Shown in pieces: positions 9,615 to 20,600 of a DNA stretch of 64,000 nt. The DNA is from Rhizodiscina lignyota. Lineage: Eukaryota; Ascomycota; Dothideomycetes; Aulographales; Rhizodiscinaceae. The stretch's first letter is position 1; every line of letters begins with the position of its first letter. The translations under genes and the position numbers were made by a program. The DNA is taken from the NCBI GenBank assembly GCA_010015805.1, contig ML978124.1, positions 2,356,001-2,420,000 on the forward strand, read 5' to 3'. The notes beneath the pieces were generated by a model. That model made no database searches, was not told where the DNA came from, and saw nothing but the letters and a program-made list of their open reading frames with translations.

Positions 9615-12600
9615 TTATTGCGACACTGTGTACACTGACGGCGATTTCTCTTCCGCCTTCTTATCGTTAGCGGTCGATGCATTTGCCTCACTTTCCCATT
9701 GATCCTCATTGTACGGCTCTATAGAGACGTTTTGGAGGTCAGCTTTCTCTAACTCATCCTCAAGCCACATCATGCTTGAAGCCGGTGGAGGTTCCGCTTC
9801 GGCAGGTGTTAGCATATTTCCACCAACTCCATTGACGGGAGCTGTGCCCGTTCTGTTCTCATTACTGTCAGGTGGTGCCCATTCTACGTGATCGGTAGTA
9901 GGTTGCTCTTCTGCCTTCGAATCTTGAGACTGGAGTAGCCCAGATTGTGCACGCTCTTGACTCTTGTTCATCTCTTCCGGATTCACCTGCCCTTCTTTCG
10001 GCCAATTTGGAGGAAATATTGGGTTCGCAAATGGATCGTCATCAACACTTGCCGATACTCTTGGTAAGCTTTTCCGCACGGACCGATCTGGCACTGGCTT
10101 GAGCAATCCTGGCTCTTTGATCGTGTACCCAAGCGATTCACCGTCTCCCTCAGGCCTAAATATCGACACTTCTATCCAAGAGCGCTTCTTGCCTGCCTCA
10201 TCCTGGGCAATTTGCTCTTCAGCAGTTTCCGCAGAATCCTCAGCATCAATGATGCCCATCGCCTGGCCTTCTGTCCTCTCTAGAGCCTTCTGCAATTTCT
10301 CCCGATCTCTGATCCTCTGTAGTTGATCCGTCGTGTGCCTGGTAATCTGCCATCCCTCCAGCTCCATCTGGCGCACTGCCTTTGCAGCGGCCCCTTCATC
10401 CTGACGACTCGAATGCATATTGATAATCGTATTCCACGTAACGCCAGTTACTGGTATGTTGCGCTGGCGCATCATGGCGCGTATCTTCTCCGCTGCATCC
10501 CATCGCTTCTGGCGCACAAACGCGAAGAGGAGTGTATTCATCGTCCATACCGATGGCTCTGGCCGTTTGACGACTTTGAGGATCTCGCCGGAGGGAGATC
10601 TAACCTCGAAGCCTGAGCTCACCATTTCCTTGAGCATGGTAGGACAGAAGCGCAGGGTGTGGTATCTGCGTCCAAATATTTCGATGAAGGTATTGTAGAA
10701 ATGCTCCCGCTCGAGGCACTCTGCTATTAGGGGATCTGTCATGGCGATTTTCGTTAGGTTTTTCCACAAACCCCAGACGCGCCCGAGGCCACTTGTATCG
10801 TCGATGTTGAGCAAATAGGAATGCATCATAATGTGTAACGTCGCGGGGTCTGGTGTTAGCAACGTGACATCCAGCTCCATGTTGACTTCAGGATTGCGGT
10901 GGTGTCTGACGGGTATGCCAAGTTGTATCAATGGTGTTGGATCAAAGTATTGCAGGTAAACGTTCATGAGCATATCGAAAGACTTCAGACGAGATTGTCG
11001 CATGTGATAGGCGCCCACGCAACATAAGATCGCATTGGCGACATAGTATCTCTCCTTGGAATCCCCCGATTTTCGAACGTACTCGGAGGCGTCCACAACG
11101 ATTCTATGGATAAGGTCCGCATCGTCGCTTTTTCGAAGTCCTCGCAAAAGAAAGTCGAACGTATAACTGGTTGGCTCCAAGTTGTTCTGGACGCTCACTT
11201 CGTAAAGGCCGATAGCAGTCGGTAGATCGTCTGCTTCCACTGCGTTTAATACCAGAACGGAGGTAAGCGCCGGTGTCAATGGAATGTTCATTTCCAACAT
11301 TCTTGAGACGACATCGAGCGACGACTGATATCCATCCGCCTCGGCCATGAGCATGCGCAGGATGACATTGCAGACACTGAGAACTGGATAGGAGTCAACA
11401 GGAGCACCAAGATCGATGGCGGCCTGCAGAGCTGACAAAGCCTTTGAGCACAGACGGTCCATAGCAAACTTGTATGAAAAATGAAGAAAAGTATGAGGAC
11501 TGATCTTCACAGCACCATTAGAGGACTGTAACATGCTGAAAAGGCGAGCGACCTGGACTGTGTTGCTACGCACTAGGAGAAGTCGAATAGCTCGGTTTCT
11601 AAACATATTCTCTTGTTTTTTAACCCACCGAATCTTCGAAGTCGAAAGCATCCACTGGAGAGACGCAAGTGCTTCGTCCACATAGGTAGGATCGCGGTAC
11701 TTCCTGTTGTAAAAAGCGAAGTGCGACACGGCGAGGAGAAGGATTTGCCAATTCCGGTGGTTCTGAAATGTCGTTGCTTCGCAGACTCTCATCGCTCTTT
11801 CAGGATGGGAATGCAACACGTAGAGCATGATATGCGCCCAAGTATTTGCTCTCAGTGTATTTGAGAGGCTGCTCCATATCTTCTTCATACCCTCGATATC
11901 GTTCCTTTTGCATTCCAGAATCGGCTTGGCCCATTCAGCGGCGCGCCCATCATAGATGGCTTTCGAGGATCGCAAGTGCGCTGGGATGCTTCGGTCAAAT
12001 TGGCAAGCGAGCATAGCATAGCCTTTCTTCCAGTCCGAGGCTTCCTCCTCCCACCAGTGTGAGATTTGAATCTCCTTACTGTCTTCGAGGCCTTGGCCAA
12101 TCTTTCTAGTTACTGGAGGACTCAGCCGAACGGCTTCAAGCCAAGAACTGTAAGCGTCATGATCCATTGCGGGCGGGTTTGTTTCGATTTCCGCAAGCCA
12201 TCGACGTTGTGTGTCCAAAGGCACCGACATGTCTCGGGATTCTTCGCAGTCGTCACCAAACAGGTCCGCAATTGTATTCTCCGGTCGGTTGACGGGAGGA
12301 TTGGATGCTACCACTGGCTTGTCGGACGACACCTCATGGACGTCCGAATTGTGCACTTCTGGCTTATCCGTGTCATGCTCCGAGTTGGCATTGAAGCTGT
12401 GGATCGGATGCCGCAAAGCTTCCCGCAGGACCCCACGCCCAGGTGCCGATACCTGTCCCTGCTCTTTACTTCTCTCCAATCCATTATGTGCCGCATTTGT
12501 GTTGTATCCTCTCCTTGCGCGTATATACCGTGGCCAGAAGACGAGGAGTCGGTTTGCGGGAGGTGCGCGGATAGGAGAGTTTTGGCTGCAAAGTGAAGCG

Positions 12601-12626
12601 ACATGTGCGAGTGATTGCCGTCGCAT
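9615..12626 (-). CDS. Large pentatricopeptide-repeat protein, predicted mitochondrial
   Basis: A single 1003-aa exon with the ATG at 12626. The first about 45 residues are basic and serine-rich without acidic residues (MRRQSLAHVASLCSQNSP, then WPRYIRARRGYNT), as in a mitochondrial presequence. The middle contains helical repeats with PPR spacing, for example LTPALTSVLVLNAVEADDLP, LEPTSYTFDFLLRGLRKS and PVTGVTWNTIINMHSSRQDE. The C-terminal about 250 residues are acidic and low-complexity. PPR proteins bind organellar RNA and control its stability, processing or translation; the RNA target cannot be predicted here. The gene is divergent from Cwf18 with 265 bp between start codons. Long antisense frames within it are composition shadows. 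Confidence 0.85.
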   Translation of the reverse strand: MRRQSLAHVASLCSQNSPIRAPPANRLLVFWPRYIRARRGYNTNAAHNGLERSKEQGQVSAPGRGVLREALRHPIHSFNANSEHDTDKPEVHNSDVHEVSSDKPVVASNPPVNRPENTIADLFGDDCEESRDMSVPLDTQRRWLAEIETNPPAMDHDAYSSWLEAVRLSPPVTRKIGQGLEDSKEIQISHWWEEEASDWKKGYAMLACQFDRSIPAHLRSSKAIYDGRAAEWAKPILECKRNDIEGMKKIWSSLSNTLRANTWAHIMLYVLHSHPERAMRVCEATTFQNHRNWQILLLAVSHFAFYNRKYRDPTYVDEALASLQWMLSTSKIRWVKKQENMFRNRAIRLLLVRSNTVQVARLFSMLQSSNGAVKISPHTFLHFSYKFAMDRLCSKALSALQAAIDLGAPVDSYPVLSVCNVILRMLMAEADGYQSSLDVVSRMLEMNIPLTPALTSVLVLNAVEADDLPTAIGLYEVSVQNNLEPTSYTFDFLLRGLRKSDDADLIHRIVVDASEYVRKSGDSKERYYVANAILCCVGAYHMRQSRLKSFDMLMNVYLQYFDPTPLIQLGIPVRHHRNPEVNMELDVTLLTPDPATLHIMMHSYLLNIDDTSGLGRVWGLWKNLTKIAMTDPLIAECLEREHFYNTFIEIFGRRYHTLRFCPTMLKEMVSSGFEVRSPSGEILKVVKRPEPSVWTMNTLLFAFVRQKRWDAAEKIRAMMRQRNIPVTGVTWNTIINMHSSRQDEGAAAKAVRQMELEGWQITRHTTDQLQRIRDREKLQKALERTEGQAMGIIDAEDSAETAEEQIAQDEAGKKRSWIEVSIFRPEGDGESLGYTIKEPGLLKPVPDRSVRKSLPRVSASVDDDPFANPIFPPNWPKEGQVNPEEMNKSQERAQSGLLQSQDSKAEEQPTTDHVEWAPPDSNENRTGTAPVNGVGGNMLTPAEAEPPPASSMMWLEDELEKADLQNVSIEPYNEDQWESEANASTANDKKAEEKSPSVYTVSQ

Positions 12627-12891
12627 AAAGATTAAGATATGTATTCAGCACCGCTCTACCGTGCCATTCTGTCTCGTTGTGTTGAAAGTTGCGATGAAAC
12701 GCAAGATGCAAGGTCGCGGTTCGGGCTCGTAAGAAAAAAGTTCAGGCATTTGGCGCGCCGCGCTCTTGACTCCACCACCCACCACTTTAACATCTTTTCT
12801 CCAACTTCCTTGCATCCGCAACAACACCTCCACCGAGAAATTCACCGCTCATCGCGAGCCTTGCTAAATTTCAGGTTAGCTGTTATACAAC
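12627..12891. promoter_or_regulatory. Short bidirectional promoter (PPR gene / cwf18)
   Basis: The two start codons are divergent and only 265 bp apart, so one short region must serve both genes. The part nearest cwf18 (12770-12860) is rich in C and T with CACC words, as is common in fungal core promoters. No TATA box was identified. Confidence 0.5.
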
Positions 12892-13602
12892 ATGTCCTCT
12901 CGCAAAACCCTCGCCGCAGCGACAGAGGATCGCAAAGCGCGTCTCGCGCAGCTCAAGTCTCTCAAGCGCAAACAACCAAGCTACGACCAGCCAGGCGAGG
13001 GCCCCGACAAGGAAGATGGCCCTCCTCCCTCTAAAATTCAGAAATCTCCAACCCCAGAACTATCAGGTGCGGATCTTGCCGCTGTCGCAGCTTCCAAGAC
13101 GACTGACCGCTACCTCTCCGGCCGCAACTTCGACGCCGCAAATCGAGGCCCAAAGCTTGGGTTCGAAAACGCGCCTTCAGAAGGAAAAGTCACGCTCGAG
13201 GCGCAGGCCGCAGAGATCGCAGCGCAAACTAAGGCGGAAGCGGAGGCGGAGGAGGACGTGAACAAGCCGATCGATCTGTTTAGCTTGCAGCCCAAGAAGC
13301 CGAATTGGGACCTTAAACGCGACCTGGATGCGAAGCTGAAGATTCTGAACGTCAGGACGAATAATGCGATCGCGCAGCTAGTGAGGCAGCGCATCGACGC
13401 ACAGAAAGCAAAGGCATTGGAGGCGAAGAAGGGCAAGAAGAATGGTGATGGTGGAGGAACGGATGGCGAGGCTGGTGAAGAGGTAGAAGAAGTGGGAATG
13501 GAGGGTGTTGCGCTTGTGGAGGCGATGCATGTGAGAGAGAGGGAGCAGGAAGAAGAGGCTCGAATGGAGCAAGAGCTGGATGAGGTGTTGGCGGGATCGT
13601 GA
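12892..13602 (+). CDS. cwf18: Cwf18 / CCDC12 pre-mRNA splicing factor
   Basis: A single exon of 236 aa. The N-terminus (TEDRKARLAQLKSLKRKQ) and the core FDAANRGPKLGFENAP, then PIDLFSLQPKKPNWDLKRDL, then NVRTNNAIAQLVRQRI, match the Cwf18/CCDC12 family. These are spliceosome-associated proteins found with the Prp19/NTC complex in fission yeast and humans. A coiled-coil region rich in Lys/Glu/Ala follows. The C-terminus is a very acidic tail (EEVEEVG..., EREQEEEARMEQELDEV). No intron is needed. The start is the ATG at 12892, with an A-rich context (ACAACATG). Confidence 0.88.
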   Translation: MSSRKTLAAATEDRKARLAQLKSLKRKQPSYDQPGEGPDKEDGPPPSKIQKSPTPELSGADLAAVAASKTTDRYLSGRNFDAANRGPKLGFENAPSEGKVTLEAQAAEIAAQTKAEAEAEEDVNKPIDLFSLQPKKPNWDLKRDLDAKLKILNVRTNNAIAQLVRQRIDAQKAKALEAKKGKKNGDGGGTDGEAGEEVEEVGMEGVALVEAMHVREREQEEEARMEQELDEVLAGS

Positions 13603-15713
13603 ATGTGTTCAGTTTCGGCAGTCTTGACAACTGTCACGCTTCAACATATCGTTTCTGGACACTCCAGGGCAAACTCCCTTGCTCATAGCATGCTGTAAGG
13701 AGGATTTTAGCTGCGCTCTGGACGTTGCGCAAGGGCAAAAGACGGCTCACCTGACGGCGATTCAGGTTCGTCCCTTGTCCGTTCTAACCTTTGAATTATG
13801 AGTAGTCAATCTTCTGTGCCCAAGGGGGATTCTAGTAAGATCTCGTAGATTGAACGATCATCTCAAAGCTCACTCTCCAGACGTTCATGTGATGCAACTT
13901 TTTAGTGATACTCATACGAACTACATATTCTAACTCAGAACGCGAGGATATCCAACGAGACCAGCAATATGGTAACGAGTCGACTGAGAAGGTATTGTCG
14001 TCGCTCTCAGAACCACTAATCAAGACATGCATTAGGCTCTTATTTGCAGTTTTCTAAGAATGGTGTATCGAAAGGAATGTGGCCGCTTGGGGGAGTATAT
14101 GAGAATAAGGGAGCACTTGCATGTATATAAACTACCAGTAACTTGTTAAATGGAAATATATCGATAGTTGATTCACATCCCTAAATGTCTTGTGGATGTA
14201 TTAAATGCTAAGTTCCTATGAGATCATTACGCCTGAACGATTGAGGCGGAACTTATGCTTCGCGTTAAAGCTCATGTCCTGTGAACCACTTATCAGAGTA
14301 TTCATCAACATAAGAAATAATTCATTTACTAAGTATGAGCGCGCCATTTTGCACTACTCTATCAAACAATATAGTGCCATGATTCGCAAAAATCGCCCTG
14401 TAGCTTTGTTGCACCTTCTCTACATTGTCTGCCCATATGACTTCCTAACTACGCGTTTGCTCGCCGTAAATAATAGAATCCTTTTTAATTCGCATTACGT
14501 ACTATCATCTTAACTGATGGCTAAGCTATGGGTACATAGTAGCTAGAATGCAGGTGCATAGACAAATGAGTTAGGTATATGTATAAAATTAGATTATAGA
14601 TACATAGGCACCTATAATAATGGTATAGGACGACCTCGGGTTATGTACAACGGCACCCAAAAAAAAAGGGATTGCCAGGAGATTAGCAAAATAAAGACTA
14701 TGGACTTATTTTAATAACAAGTAGTTGATCTACTCGAAAGAATACGTAGAGTTTCATTAAATTTACCCACATTGAAGGCGAAAATGCAACCTTACCACAT
14801 ACCATTTTTACGTCTCAACTCATAACAACACCCAAAAAAAAACTGGAGCTACGATTTTTACTGCATTCGATAGAGCTCATCGAGATACATCCAAAAATAT
14901 AGGGCTTGTCCGTGGATCGAACACGGGGCCTCCTGCAAGATAGAAAAAACCCAAAGCAGGAATCATACCACTCCAGAGGAAGTTAGCTCAGCGTCAGAAT
15001 TGATGGGACGGGAAAAGGAACACCAACCTAGACCAACAAGCCGAAAACTTGCCGATTTAAAACCCTTATCTCGAATATATATCGTATTACAAAGATTGTT
15101 GGGACGGGACGGAAACGGGCCTTAGGGACTTTTGATAAAATCAAAAATTTCACAACTTTAATTAACTGGGTAGTACGTCACTTGCTTTTATCAATAGAAA
15201 AGCCTGATTTATTTAACTCCAATTATTAACTCCGATGTATTTGCAAATATCTACCCTTTTTTTTCAAGGAACGGGCAAGTTGTAAGGGCTACGGATAGAG
15301 GGTTGAATTTCCTTTCGTAGAGGGAGCGAGCGAGCGCATGGTTTATAATTTCATTCTTTAAGAGCTACATATTAAAAGCCAATTTGCAACTACATTAAAT
15401 TATATATTCATAACTAGATGAAATCTCTGTCCGACAGGACCGGACGAAAAGCCTGAAAATGGGAGTGGTTGCCGAATAAAAGCCGAGCTCTAATATACGA
15501 GCTGTGAAATGGCCCTTGGAGCACATCCATTGTTCAAGTATTCAACTTCATTCCGCAGCATTTAAGTCGCACAATCGGGTCTTTATTGGTATTGTTCCTA
15601 TTGTGTTTAGTATAGCAAATATATTTCTAATATATTCCCAGGCCATACAATTCTCGCTCAATGCCTCCATATCTTCTGTTACCTCTATTACCTCTTCAAC
15701 ACGTCTACCCAAG
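13603..15713. other. AT-rich gene-free block
   Basis: About 2.1 kb without a supportable protein gene. From about 13,850 to 15,450 the DNA is strongly AT-rich and stop codons are frequent in all frames. It contains the tRNA-Pro-like relic at 14902-14990 and two poly-A stretches preceded by CACCC (near 14655 and 14830). Two GGGACGGGA-type words occur near 15005 and 15105. A GAGCGAGCGAGCGC word lies near 15325. The composition is like relic transposon DNA altered by repeat-induced point mutation, but no element family could be named. Confidence 0.5.
14902..14990 (-). pseudogene. tRNA-Pro(UGG)-like relic with an intron-like insert
   Basis: On the reverse strand the sequence AGTGGTATGATTCCTGC matches the D-loop to anticodon-stem part of fungal tRNA-Pro. 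It is followed by the loop TTTGGG with anticodon TGG, a T-rich insert of about 12 nt at the usual intron position (after base 37), and the 3' anticodon strand GCAGG. A good T-arm then follows (CCGTG TTCGATC CACGG), with a 3' acceptor strand ACAAGCC. A T5 run, the signal for RNA polymerase III termination, comes directly after (plus strand 14892-14896). The matching 5' acceptor strand (GGCTTGT) is absent and the D-stem is poor. I therefore call it a degraded or 5'-truncated tRNA gene, or possibly the head of a tRNA-derived SINE. Confidence 0.6.
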
Positions 15714-16565
15714 ATGACAGCAAACCCAACAATTCTCTACTTCGTACCCGAGTCCGTACCCGGCAAAATCAAATCCGACATCACAGAGCGTCTCGTGCAC
15801 GCCTTCGATGCTACGCCGCTAGGTCAATGGGGCTTGGAACACAGGCTATTTCGCAGCTCCGCGGCGACGAAAGAAACCGTTGAAAAGGATGGCAGAAAAG
15901 CGCAGGAATGGCGCTATTTGCATCTACTACAGATGAACATGGGACGCAATGACCTCCTCGGCACCGGGAACGAAGGACACGATGACGTTGCGCTGGTGTG
16001 CTTCTCAGACAGCGGGAGTAGCCTCCCGCCAGTCCCAAAAGCATCCAACACGAATACGGATGTGAAGAAAGAGGATGGTGAAGAAAAGGTCAACGAAGAG
16101 ATGGAGAAGGAGGATTTGCCGATAACATCGATCCCCGCATTCCAATTGCCGGAATATAGCGCGATGCTCAGCACGAAAATGGGCGGGCTGTGGACCCCAC
16201 GTGCCGCGGTACACGTCGCGAACGGTTCCAGCTACGTGATTGGCGATGACAAATTTCTTGTCAGGGTTGGGGAGGTGCGGCAGAGGACTGGGCCGGGCGG
16301 ACAACAGCAAGGTGTTAAAGGTGTTGTTGTGGCCATTGAGATGGTTGGCGCGTCTGATGTTGATAGTGGGGATAAAGGGCTCTCAGACGACGAGAGGGAA
16401 AAGGCAGAAGAGGAAGAGGCAGAATATATGGATCAGATGATTAGGGGGCTGTGGAGGGAGCTCGGGACGGATGGAGGAAAGGAGTTTGCGACCAAAAGGG
16501 GCAAATCGCGGGATGGAGATGAGATTGTAAGGCAGTGGTGTCAGGTGTTGAAGCTAAGAGGATGA
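15714..16565 (+). CDS. med20: Probable Mediator complex subunit 20
   Basis: The reading frame extends from 15504, but the ATG at 15714 (MTANPTILYFVPES) fits the family start; this gives 283 aa. The pattern is an N-terminal beta strand ending in YFVP, then a TERLVHAFDATPLGQWGLEH stretch, RYLHLLQMNMG, GGLWTPRAAVHVANGSSYVIG and DDKFLVRVGEVR. This resembles fungal Med20 (Srb2), a TBP-like fold in the Mediator head module that contacts Med18 and RNA polymerase II machinery. Two acidic low-complexity inserts (residues about 115-135 and 230-250) interrupt the fold. Assignment is from remembered family pattern, not a search. The 70 upstream in-frame codons are probably leader. Confidence 0.7.
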   Translation: MTANPTILYFVPESVPGKIKSDITERLVHAFDATPLGQWGLEHRLFRSSAATKETVEKDGRKAQEWRYLHLLQMNMGRNDLLGTGNEGHDDVALVCFSDSGSSLPPVPKASNTNTDVKKEDGEEKVNEEMEKEDLPITSIPAFQLPEYSAMLSTKMGGLWTPRAAVHVANGSSYVIGDDKFLVRVGEVRQRTGPGGQQQGVKGVVVAIEMVGASDVDSGDKGLSDDEREKAEEEEAEYMDQMIRGLWRELGTDGGKEFATKRGKSRDGDEIVRQWCQVLKLRG

Positions 16566-16587
16566 TTAGATACTACATTGTTTGCAA

Positions 16588-17690
16588 TGGGCCTCTGTGA
16601 AGGCGGCAATGGAGGTCAATTAGTTGCAGTTTGCCCTCTGGTAACCTATCCGATACCCCAGCTGCAGCTATATGCTGAGAATGTATTCAATGGCTTGGAC
16701 CTCGACGGCGCGTTATCGGAAGCAGATTTCCAATAGTATGACCTTGAAGCCATCTCAGAGGATGAATCGCCTGAAGACGGGAGCTCATCGGAAGAACAAT
16801 TGTCTGACGAAGACTATTCGTTTGAAGTTGAACCTTCGCGCGAGGAAGACTGTTGGGGCTTCGACAGAGAGTGGCTACCTGATGCTGAAGAGGACAATGA
16901 CTCCGAAGACGGCCACGGTATCAGGGTGACGGGAAGGACCAGGATGATGACGGCTCTGAAGCTGAAGACTTCGATGACCCCAAAGGTGAGGACGATGATG
17001 ACTCCGGACAATACTCAAACTAACGGTCTAGTTCCTCAACTTCTTCTCACTACAGGAGACTTTCATGAATCACTGGAGCAGCTTCAGAAGGAACTTGAAA
17101 CGCGTATGAGCGCCATTGCTAAGGAGAACGGATGCCCCTGTCCAATCGGAGATATCTGCATACCAAAGGGCTTGAAAGTCTTACACCTACTCAACATATC
17201 GGCGAAATTCCCCAGACGCAAGAACTGGAATAAGGCATGGCAACCGTCACTACTCCACGATCCAGCATACTCGATAAAGCAGATTCTTCTTGAGATTTTT
17301 GCAGATATTGGCAGTGATGCGCTCTAACGTCTAATGGATTCAATTCCCATGAAACTTTGGCATCTCCCGAAAGATGGCAGGCGCTTTAGAGGAGACGCGA
17401 TCTGGAGAAACTCGCCATTCTTACCTGTTTGCGAGAGGTGGTTCGAAGCTGTCCTGGATCTTCTGGTTCAAAATGGCTTGGAGGAGATCGTCGTGTACGG
17501 TATTCTAGCTCATAACACGACAAGACGGTAGATGAAAAAGTACTCGGAGTATGCTGGTTCGGTTCAACTGACCTGTGTTAATCATCCTGAATTCGTTGGA
17601 TTGTATGCTTCCGATGCAGAATTTGAGGAGAATATCGACAAGCTTGTCAAGGTCAGAGAGGAACATGGTCTTGAGGTGCATACGGAATAG
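16588..17690 (+). pseudogene. Decayed gene for an acidic protein, family not recognised
   Basis: Protein-like sequence persists across about 1.1 kb but is broken at several places. It begins with an ATG-led stretch ending ...NVFNGLDLDGALSEADFQ. It continues as strongly acidic sequence (AISEDESPEDGSSSEEQ, DCWGFDREWLPDAEED, then DDGSEAEDFDDPKG). A credible 70-nt intron (16986-17055, GTGAGG...CTAAC...CTACAG) leads in frame into GDFHESLEQLQKELETRM and a stretch ending ADIGSDAL. Further coding-like segments follow (NGLEEIVVYGIL; then YAGSVQLTCVNHPEFVGLYA). I count at least three interruptions: in-frame stops and one apparent frame change near 16,925. It begins right after the Med20 stop. I do not recognise a domain. 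Confidence 0.55.
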
Positions 17691-20600
17691 ATGCGCAGTC
17701 CGCGCAAGGTGAAGAAGCGTCCATATTAAGGACACATCCCTACCCGTGTTTGGAGGAGTATTCGGCATGTTGAGGAATCTATTCATCCCAACTTACGCCA
17801 ACTTAGAAAACTCGTACATTTGGCTGCTCAGCTTTCTTCAACAAAGAGCACCCCGAATACGCAGGTACACTGCAAATGTCAATAGCCATTACACCTGACA
17901 AGGCACACTTGTGTTCATTCCAAGCCACTTATAATGCAAATGGTTCTTCTAACTCCATACGACTTATCCCTAGCCGTTGTACTAAAGCATCATCGGCATT
18001 CTATCCCGTCACTGTTCAACACCATAGAGCACATGATCTCCGCTTGGTTCCTAGGATGGTTTCCCGGAGTCCTTTCGCGTAGGTGTTGGCGCTGGTATCG
18101 ATGACAGTTTGATAAGTGGCTACGAGGTAATATTTATAGAGAGAAAATTTGGGTGTGCAAGCAGTGAAAGCTGAGACGACGAGTCACAAGCAGAATTTAA
18201 AGTGTCCTATGAAATACTAACTCTGTCATCAGGACGAATACTGACGCCGTCATTTCTGGAACCACCGCCGCAGGCCCGCAATGTCATATTGTTTTGACGG
18301 TCATGGAGGTGGGCGATCGTGAGACGCAGGCTCCGGGCCTAGCGCAGCAGGAGTTCTGGACATGAGATGGTATCGTACGCCTTCGCTTTCCCTGGTTCAG
18401 GATGCTGGGCCAACGGAAAGGGCCAAAGCTCATAAAGTTGGGATGAGGACAGCCAACCCGCCGACGAGAGTGGTTGAGAGGGCTTGAATTGCCCTCGTTA
18501 GGTGTCAATCCTCACTTTGCGTGTCGTATTCGTCTACTGTTCGTGGCGAATGAAGTTGTCAAGGATAGCTGGTATTCCGAGAATCTCTCCCTGACTTCTT
18601 GGTGTGGTGTTTCGATCAGGTCTCAATGCTTCACACAAACTTATACAACTCCGCCGGAGATGGAAACGTCGTCAAGGTAGAATCAGCCCTGTCGAGTCAG
18701 CCCGTACAACGAGTGAGCGAGAGGGAAAGCAGAGTGCCATTTCTATCCTGCATGAATGGCATTTGTGTTCGAAATTCATCATCGTCTGGTATACAGAAAC
18801 TCCCGCAAGGAAGTCCCTTCAAGCCGTCTCACACCCGTCACTGGCTCCTGAAAACTAGACGCGGTTAAACCAGCAGCATGTTCCCGTCTGAGAATCGTCG
18901 TGATGCGCACGGAGTACATCGCTCGATGCAAACTCGGTGAAGGCATCAAGGTGCTTTGTTGAGTCCTTCATCATTAGTAGGCTTATGTTGGACATCTTCA
19001 TATTGAGAGTTGAATTACTCATGGCGAACATTCCAACTTAACAGGGAAATGATAGTGGAGACTAGAGAGGAGCATTGATGAGACGATCAGAGCTTCAACG
19101 AGGAATAACGAACGTAAAGTAAACACTTATCCTATGTTCTGTGCATACTGCGACTCAGAGACATGAGTGTATTCAGACATGCCGTACGAGGTATCGATTC
19201 GGACATGCCGTCTCAAGTGTATTCACCGCAAGACCGTCGGGAGTCTAGCCGCCTAAAGAGGCAATGTCCGATGGCTCTGGCTCTTTTGTCGGTCAAGATC
19301 TTGACCTTCCACAAAGGACGCCAAGAACACATCCAGCGGAAGTCTGGTGTCGGCACTCAATGCACATCGCACCGTCCTGACGCGGCCGTGCGGCCGTCGG
19401 CATCAAGCCGTCGGCGTTTCAGCGCAACCGTGTTTCCAGTTTCCGCATTCGTAAGGTGCGCTTCCTACCCGGTGCCGACGCACCTTACTTCCGACTTCCG
19501 ACGATATTGCCGTGGAACTCCGCTGTGCGGTTTGAGGCCATGCAGGTGTACAAATGTGTGCATGTACATAAGACAAGGAAACAGGAAAGCCCATGATGAC
19601 GACGATGCGTCGATCACGCTTTTCCGAGCCGGCCACTCGGGTCCTTGCGAGGATGTTTGCACTGCAAACGCCTAGGCCTTTGGGCAGCTTTTTGTATCCA
19701 GGGCCAGGCCTTATGTCCCCGTGGAAGGTACATTGGTACCTGGTACCTGTTTGTTTTTGCGGATGAGGAAGTATTTACGAGGGAAATAAGCCGGGTATGA
19801 GAAAGTTGACGTTGGACAATGGCAAAAATAAGAATGTGGATGAGAGGGCTGATGGCTATGGCCAGCCTGAGTTCATGCCTTGGGCCAGGAACGACAGTGC
19901 GGCATCGCATTGATGATTCATTGATGAATGACCATGCGGAAGGAGAGTTTCGCGGCTCGTGCTTTGTCGCGAATCTGATGGGCTTGTTGAGGGCATGCAA
20001 ATTCGACATGCCGAATGAGCAAGAAAGGCCGAAGGAGTGAGAATGAAAAGCTTGTTTTGGAAGGTAACGTGCTTCGGGACATGATGCTGGGAGGGGTGTG
20101 AAGGAGATTCAAGGAAGATAGGGAGGCAAATCAGATGTAAGACGCTTGGGCACGAAAGGGAGTATCGACGATTTTCGTTGTCTTGCGGAGGGTTGCTTTA
20201 TGAAAGAAAGTTTGAATTGGAGTATTACGAGATGGTGTGCTTAAAATATGACATGTGTAGGTCACCCCAAGATCAGTCGGTGATTGGCCCATTAGCGGAA
20301 GGAGAGTGACGGCAAGAGATAATCATATTATCAGATATTATCAGATCTCCATCTAGATTGTGGCAATATAGAACCCTACAGGGAAGGTCACCAGGTGTGG
20401 AGTGCTTGCGGCTCCGCAAAGAATTTGTCTTTTGGCTTGAGGTCCATGCGCTCTCTTCAGGAATTGCGGGCCGACGAAGATTGCCTGGCGACGATTTCCG
20501 TGCGAACAAGCGAATGCTGGTAAATGATGTGCGGGCCCTGCCCTTCCACCATCCGGATGAATTCCGGCAAAGACGGGCTTCGACGTCGGAAGATTCCCAA

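Noticed and set aside
14982-15010. TAGCTCAGCG word resembling a tRNA A box on the forward strand
   Set aside because: No matching B box or cloverleaf downstream on that strand; it overlaps the reverse-strand tRNA relic by chance.
15504-15713. 70-codon N-terminal extension of the Med20-like protein
   Set aside because: The composition is leader-like and the family start fits the ATG at 15714.
19163-19675. 170-codon forward frame
   Set aside because: No recognisable domain, irregular composition rich in Arg/Cys/Ser, and no neighbour or intron evidence.
20325-20350. Double TTATCAGAT (GATA-type) motif
   Set aside because: No gene starts nearby, so a regulatory role cannot be supported.
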